From: an uncultured Leucobacter sp.
Lineage (GTDB): Bacteria; Actinomycetota; Actinomycetes; Actinomycetales; Microbacteriaceae
Length of the DNA stretch: 15,258 bases
Direction: 5' to 3'
Assembly (NCBI GenBank): GCA_937872275.1
Contig: CALMSE010000088.1
Location: 1 to 15,258, forward strand
Each line of letters starts with the position of its first letter. Positions within the stretch are counted from its first letter, which is position 1. The notes under the pieces are model-generated. The model had not been told where the DNA came from. It did no database searches and was given only the letters and a program-made list of their open reading frames with translations. Of this stretch, positions 13,546-15,258 are shown in pieces. The position numbers were made by a program, and so were the translations under genes.

Positions 13546-14736
13546 ATGTCGGAGACGGCTTGGAATTCGGGTGTCGACACGGAGATCGTCGAACGGGCGC
13601 GCGCGCTGCGCGACCTGATCGCGGGCGAAGCGGAGCAGGGTCAGGCGGACCGGCAGGTGACGCAGCGGGTGCTGGACGCCATGGATCGGGAGCGCCTCCT
13701 GAACATGCTCGTTCCCCAGCGCCTCGGCGGCCCGGGGGCGAATGTGCGGACCATGATCGAGGCCCTCATCGAGCTCGGGAAGGCCGACGCCTCGGCCTGC
13801 TGGACCGCGGCCCTGCTCAACGCCTGCACCTGGTTCTGCCTCGCCTTCAGCGATCGGGCCCAGCAGGACATCTGGGGCGACGACCCGAACGCGAAGGCGT
13901 GCGGCATCTTCATCCCGGGCACCACGCGGCGGGTCGAGGGCGGGTACCTGCTGAGCGGCGAGTACCCCTACGCCTCGGGGAACAGCAGCGCCGGCTGGGC
14001 CACGCTGGGCATGCTCATCGAGGGGCCGGACGGGGCGCCCGTGATGGCGATGGGCATCGTGCCGAGGAGTCACTGGACGGTCGAGGACACTTGGTACACG
14101 CTCGGCATGCGGGGCACCGGCAGCAACACCCTCGTCGTCGAGGACGCCTTCGTGCCGGATCACGCCGTGATGACCTTCGCGGATCTGGGCGAGGGGCGCT
14201 ACGAGACGTCGCACTTCGATACCGAGCCCATATCCCGGGCCGCGTTCCTGCCGGTGGGCACGGTCATCCACGCGACCTCGGCGATCGGCGCTGCGAAGGC
14301 CGCGCTCGAGTACACGCTCGAGAAGCTGCCCCACCGGCCGGTGGCCTACACGATCTACCCCGAGTCCCGGAACTCCCCCACCCACCACCTCGCGGTGGCG
14401 CAGGCCGCGAGCAGCATCGACGCCGCGCATCTGCTGATCGCGCGCGCCTGCGACGACATCGACGACTACGCCGCCCGCGGCGAGTACCCCGGCGCTCTCG
14501 CCCGAGCGCGGATGCGCATGGACACGAGCCACGCCGCGACCCTGTGCAGAGACGCGATCGACCTGCTCATGACGGCGAACGGAGCGGGCGCCTTCGCGGA
14601 GAAGAGCCTGCTCGGCCGGATCTGGCGCGACGCGAACACCGGCGGACGCCACTCCTTCGCGACACCGGAGATCGGCAGCGAGGTCTACGGCCGCGTGCTC
14701 CTGGGCGCCGACGACCCGATCTCGATCCCGGTCTGA
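13546..14736 (+). CDS. Acyl-CoA dehydrogenase-fold flavin monooxygenase (group D-like), copy 2
   Basis: The product is 396 aa and paralogous to 5333-6547 over its whole length. Matching motifs are VPQRLGG (56-62), LLSGEYPYASG (135-145), LGMRGTGSNT (186-195), FVPDHAV (202-208), SSIDAA (289-294) and the C-terminal RIWRDANTGGRHSFAT (358-373). As in copy 1, the Glu of acyl-CoA dehydrogenases is missing and a His (369) lies seven residues after the Asp of the RD pair. A reduced-flavin-dependent oxygenase is therefore more likely than a dehydrogenase. ATG at 13546 has GGTGGAG upstream. It is a single gene behind a 272-bp control region shared with regulator 2, and is closed by the terminator at 14751-14787. 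It may act on a different step or a related substrate of the same pathway. Its reductase partner is not in the window. Confidence 0.88.
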   Translation: MSETAWNSGVDTEIVERARALRDLIAGEAEQGQADRQVTQRVLDAMDRERLLNMLVPQRLGGPGANVRTMIEALIELGKADASACWTAALLNACTWFCLAFSDRAQQDIWGDDPNAKACGIFIPGTTRRVEGGYLLSGEYPYASGNSSAGWATLGMLIEGPDGAPVMAMGIVPRSHWTVEDTWYTLGMRGTGSNTLVVEDAFVPDHAVMTFADLGEGRYETSHFDTEPISRAAFLPVGTVIHATSAIGAAKAALEYTLEKLPHRPVAYTIYPESRNSPTHHLAVAQAASSIDAAHLLIARACDDIDDYAARGEYPGALARARMRMDTSHAATLCRDAIDLLMTANGAGAFAEKSLLGRIWRDANTGGRHSFATPEIGSEVYGRVLLGADDPISIPV

Positions 14737-14750
14737 ACAACGCCCGGCAT

Positions 14751-14787
14751 CCGCGCCCCCTGTCGTTCGGAACGGCAGGGGGCGCGG
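14751..14787. terminator. Strong hairpin terminator between convergent genes
   Basis: A near-perfect 17-bp stem has arms CCGCGCCCCCTG...CAGGGGGCGCGG, one T-G wobble, then CGTT/AACG closing a CGG triloop. It lies in the 54-bp gap between the stop of monooxygenase 2 and the stop of the AI-2E family gene. It has no T-tract, as is common for high-GC actinobacterial terminators, and its symmetry would serve both directions. Confidence 0.8.
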
Positions 14788-14790
14788 GCG

Positions 14791-15258
14791 TCAGTTGAGT
14801 TCCTGCCTCGGCACCCACACCTGCTTGATGATCATGAGCACCATCGCCGTCACCGGGATCGAGATGAGGGCGCCCAGCAGGCCGAGCAGCGTGCCGCCGG
14901 CGAGCGCGCCGATCACCACCAGCGCGCCCGGCACCGAGACGACCCGGTTCATGATGCGCGGCGTGAGCAGGTAGGCCTCGACCTGCATGTAGATGAGGTA
15001 GTAGACGGCCGAGATGATGGCGGCCGTCGGGGATTCGAAGAGCGCGACGAGGGAGACGAGCACGGTGGCCAGCACGGAGCCGAAGAGCGGGATGAGGGCG
15101 AGGAAGAACACGCCCACCGCGACCAGGCCGGCGAACGGCACGTGCACGATCGACATCATGATGAAGCCGAGCACCGAGTTGATGAGGGCCAGGATCACGA
15201 TGCCGTTGACGTAGCCGCCGACCGACTTCGTGATCTGCTCGGTGATGTCGATCACCTG
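14791..15258 (-). CDS. AI-2E family transporter (PerM/YdiK-like), C-terminal part (start outside window)
   Basis: The last 155 codons or so are present and the frame is open through base 15258, so the 5' part is missing. Several hydrophobic helices are visible. The conserved C-terminal region of the family includes ALIPLFGSVLATVLVSLVAL, AYLLTPRIMNRVVSVPGALV and ALISIPVTAMVLMI; the PRIM/PGALV segment is especially typical. The family includes the proposed AI-2 exporter TqsA and sodium-proton antiporter-like members, and most members have no assigned substrate. It ends in a short hydrophilic tail (VPRQELN). It is convergent with monooxygenase 2 across the terminator and is probably a flanking housekeeping gene unrelated to the catabolic island. 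Confidence 0.9.
   Translation of the reverse strand, partial: QVIDITEQITKSVGGYVNGIVILALINSVLGFIMMSIVHVPFAGLVAVGVFFLALIPLFGSVLATVLVSLVALFESPTAAIISAVYYLIYMQVEAYLLTPRIMNRVVSVPGALVVIGALAGGTLLGLLGALISIPVTAMVLMIIKQVWVPRQELN

Noticed and set aside
1..15258. Mobile element, phage, toxin-antitoxin or CRISPR signals
   Set aside because: No transposase, integrase, terminal repeats, spacer arrays or small toxin-like gene pairs were seen; gene order and composition look like ordinary chromosomal catabolic DNA.

Overview
The window is gene-dense, very GC-rich DNA (G/C-dominated third codon positions, GTG starts, AAGGAG-type ribosome binding sites). This, with RbsABC-type sugar uptake, RsbRD/CdaR-type regulators and an AI-2E family membrane protein, suggests an actinobacterium, possibly Microbacteriaceae (inference only). 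No rRNA, tRNA, CRISPR, insertion sequence or phage gene was seen. Fourteen protein genes are supported; those at the two ends run off the window.

Layout. (1) 1-3334, minus strand: an operon with a split transketolase (N subunit 2540-3334, C subunit 1543-2547, overlapping), an M24-fold pita-bread protein (167-1510) and the start of a beta-hydroxyacid dehydrogenase (1-135). (2) 3335-3491: a divergent control region with a good promoter for that operon and two palindromes, followed by a FadR-type GntR regulator on the plus strand (3492-4232). (3) 4269-10365, minus strand: a second operon running from a sugar-type ABC importer (lipoprotein 9280-10365, double ATPase 7763-9283, permease 6606-7766) to a flavin monooxygenase-like protein (5333-6547), a Dabb protein (4988-5284) and a crotonase (4269-4976). 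(4) 10366-14736: a 307-bp control region, then two convergent paralogous RsbRD/CdaR-type regulators (10673-11968 plus, 11981-13273 minus), then a second control region and a second flavin monooxygenase paralogue (13546-14736 plus). (5) A strong hairpin terminator and the C-terminal part of an AI-2E family transporter (14791-15258, minus).

How it may work together: the window reads as one catabolic island. A small polar solute is imported by the ABC system, oxidised by a group-D-like flavin monooxygenase, processed by the Dabb protein and crotonase, and a ketol-type intermediate is handled by the split transketolase, the M24 protein and the dehydrogenase. The same 11-bp palindrome, TGGCTATGCCA, lies in the control regions of both catabolic operons, which suggests they share a regulator, most simply the GntR protein between them.

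The substrate is not identifiable from sequence. Three of the enzymes lack residues that are standard in their families: the transketolase (His30, His103 and Asp477 equivalents), the M24 protein (second metal Asp is Cys) and the crotonase (Glu144 equivalent is Gly). This argues for a pathway different from the textbook ones those families suggest. The most notable features are this set of altered active sites, the shared operator, and the mirror-image duplication of a regulator plus monooxygenase module.
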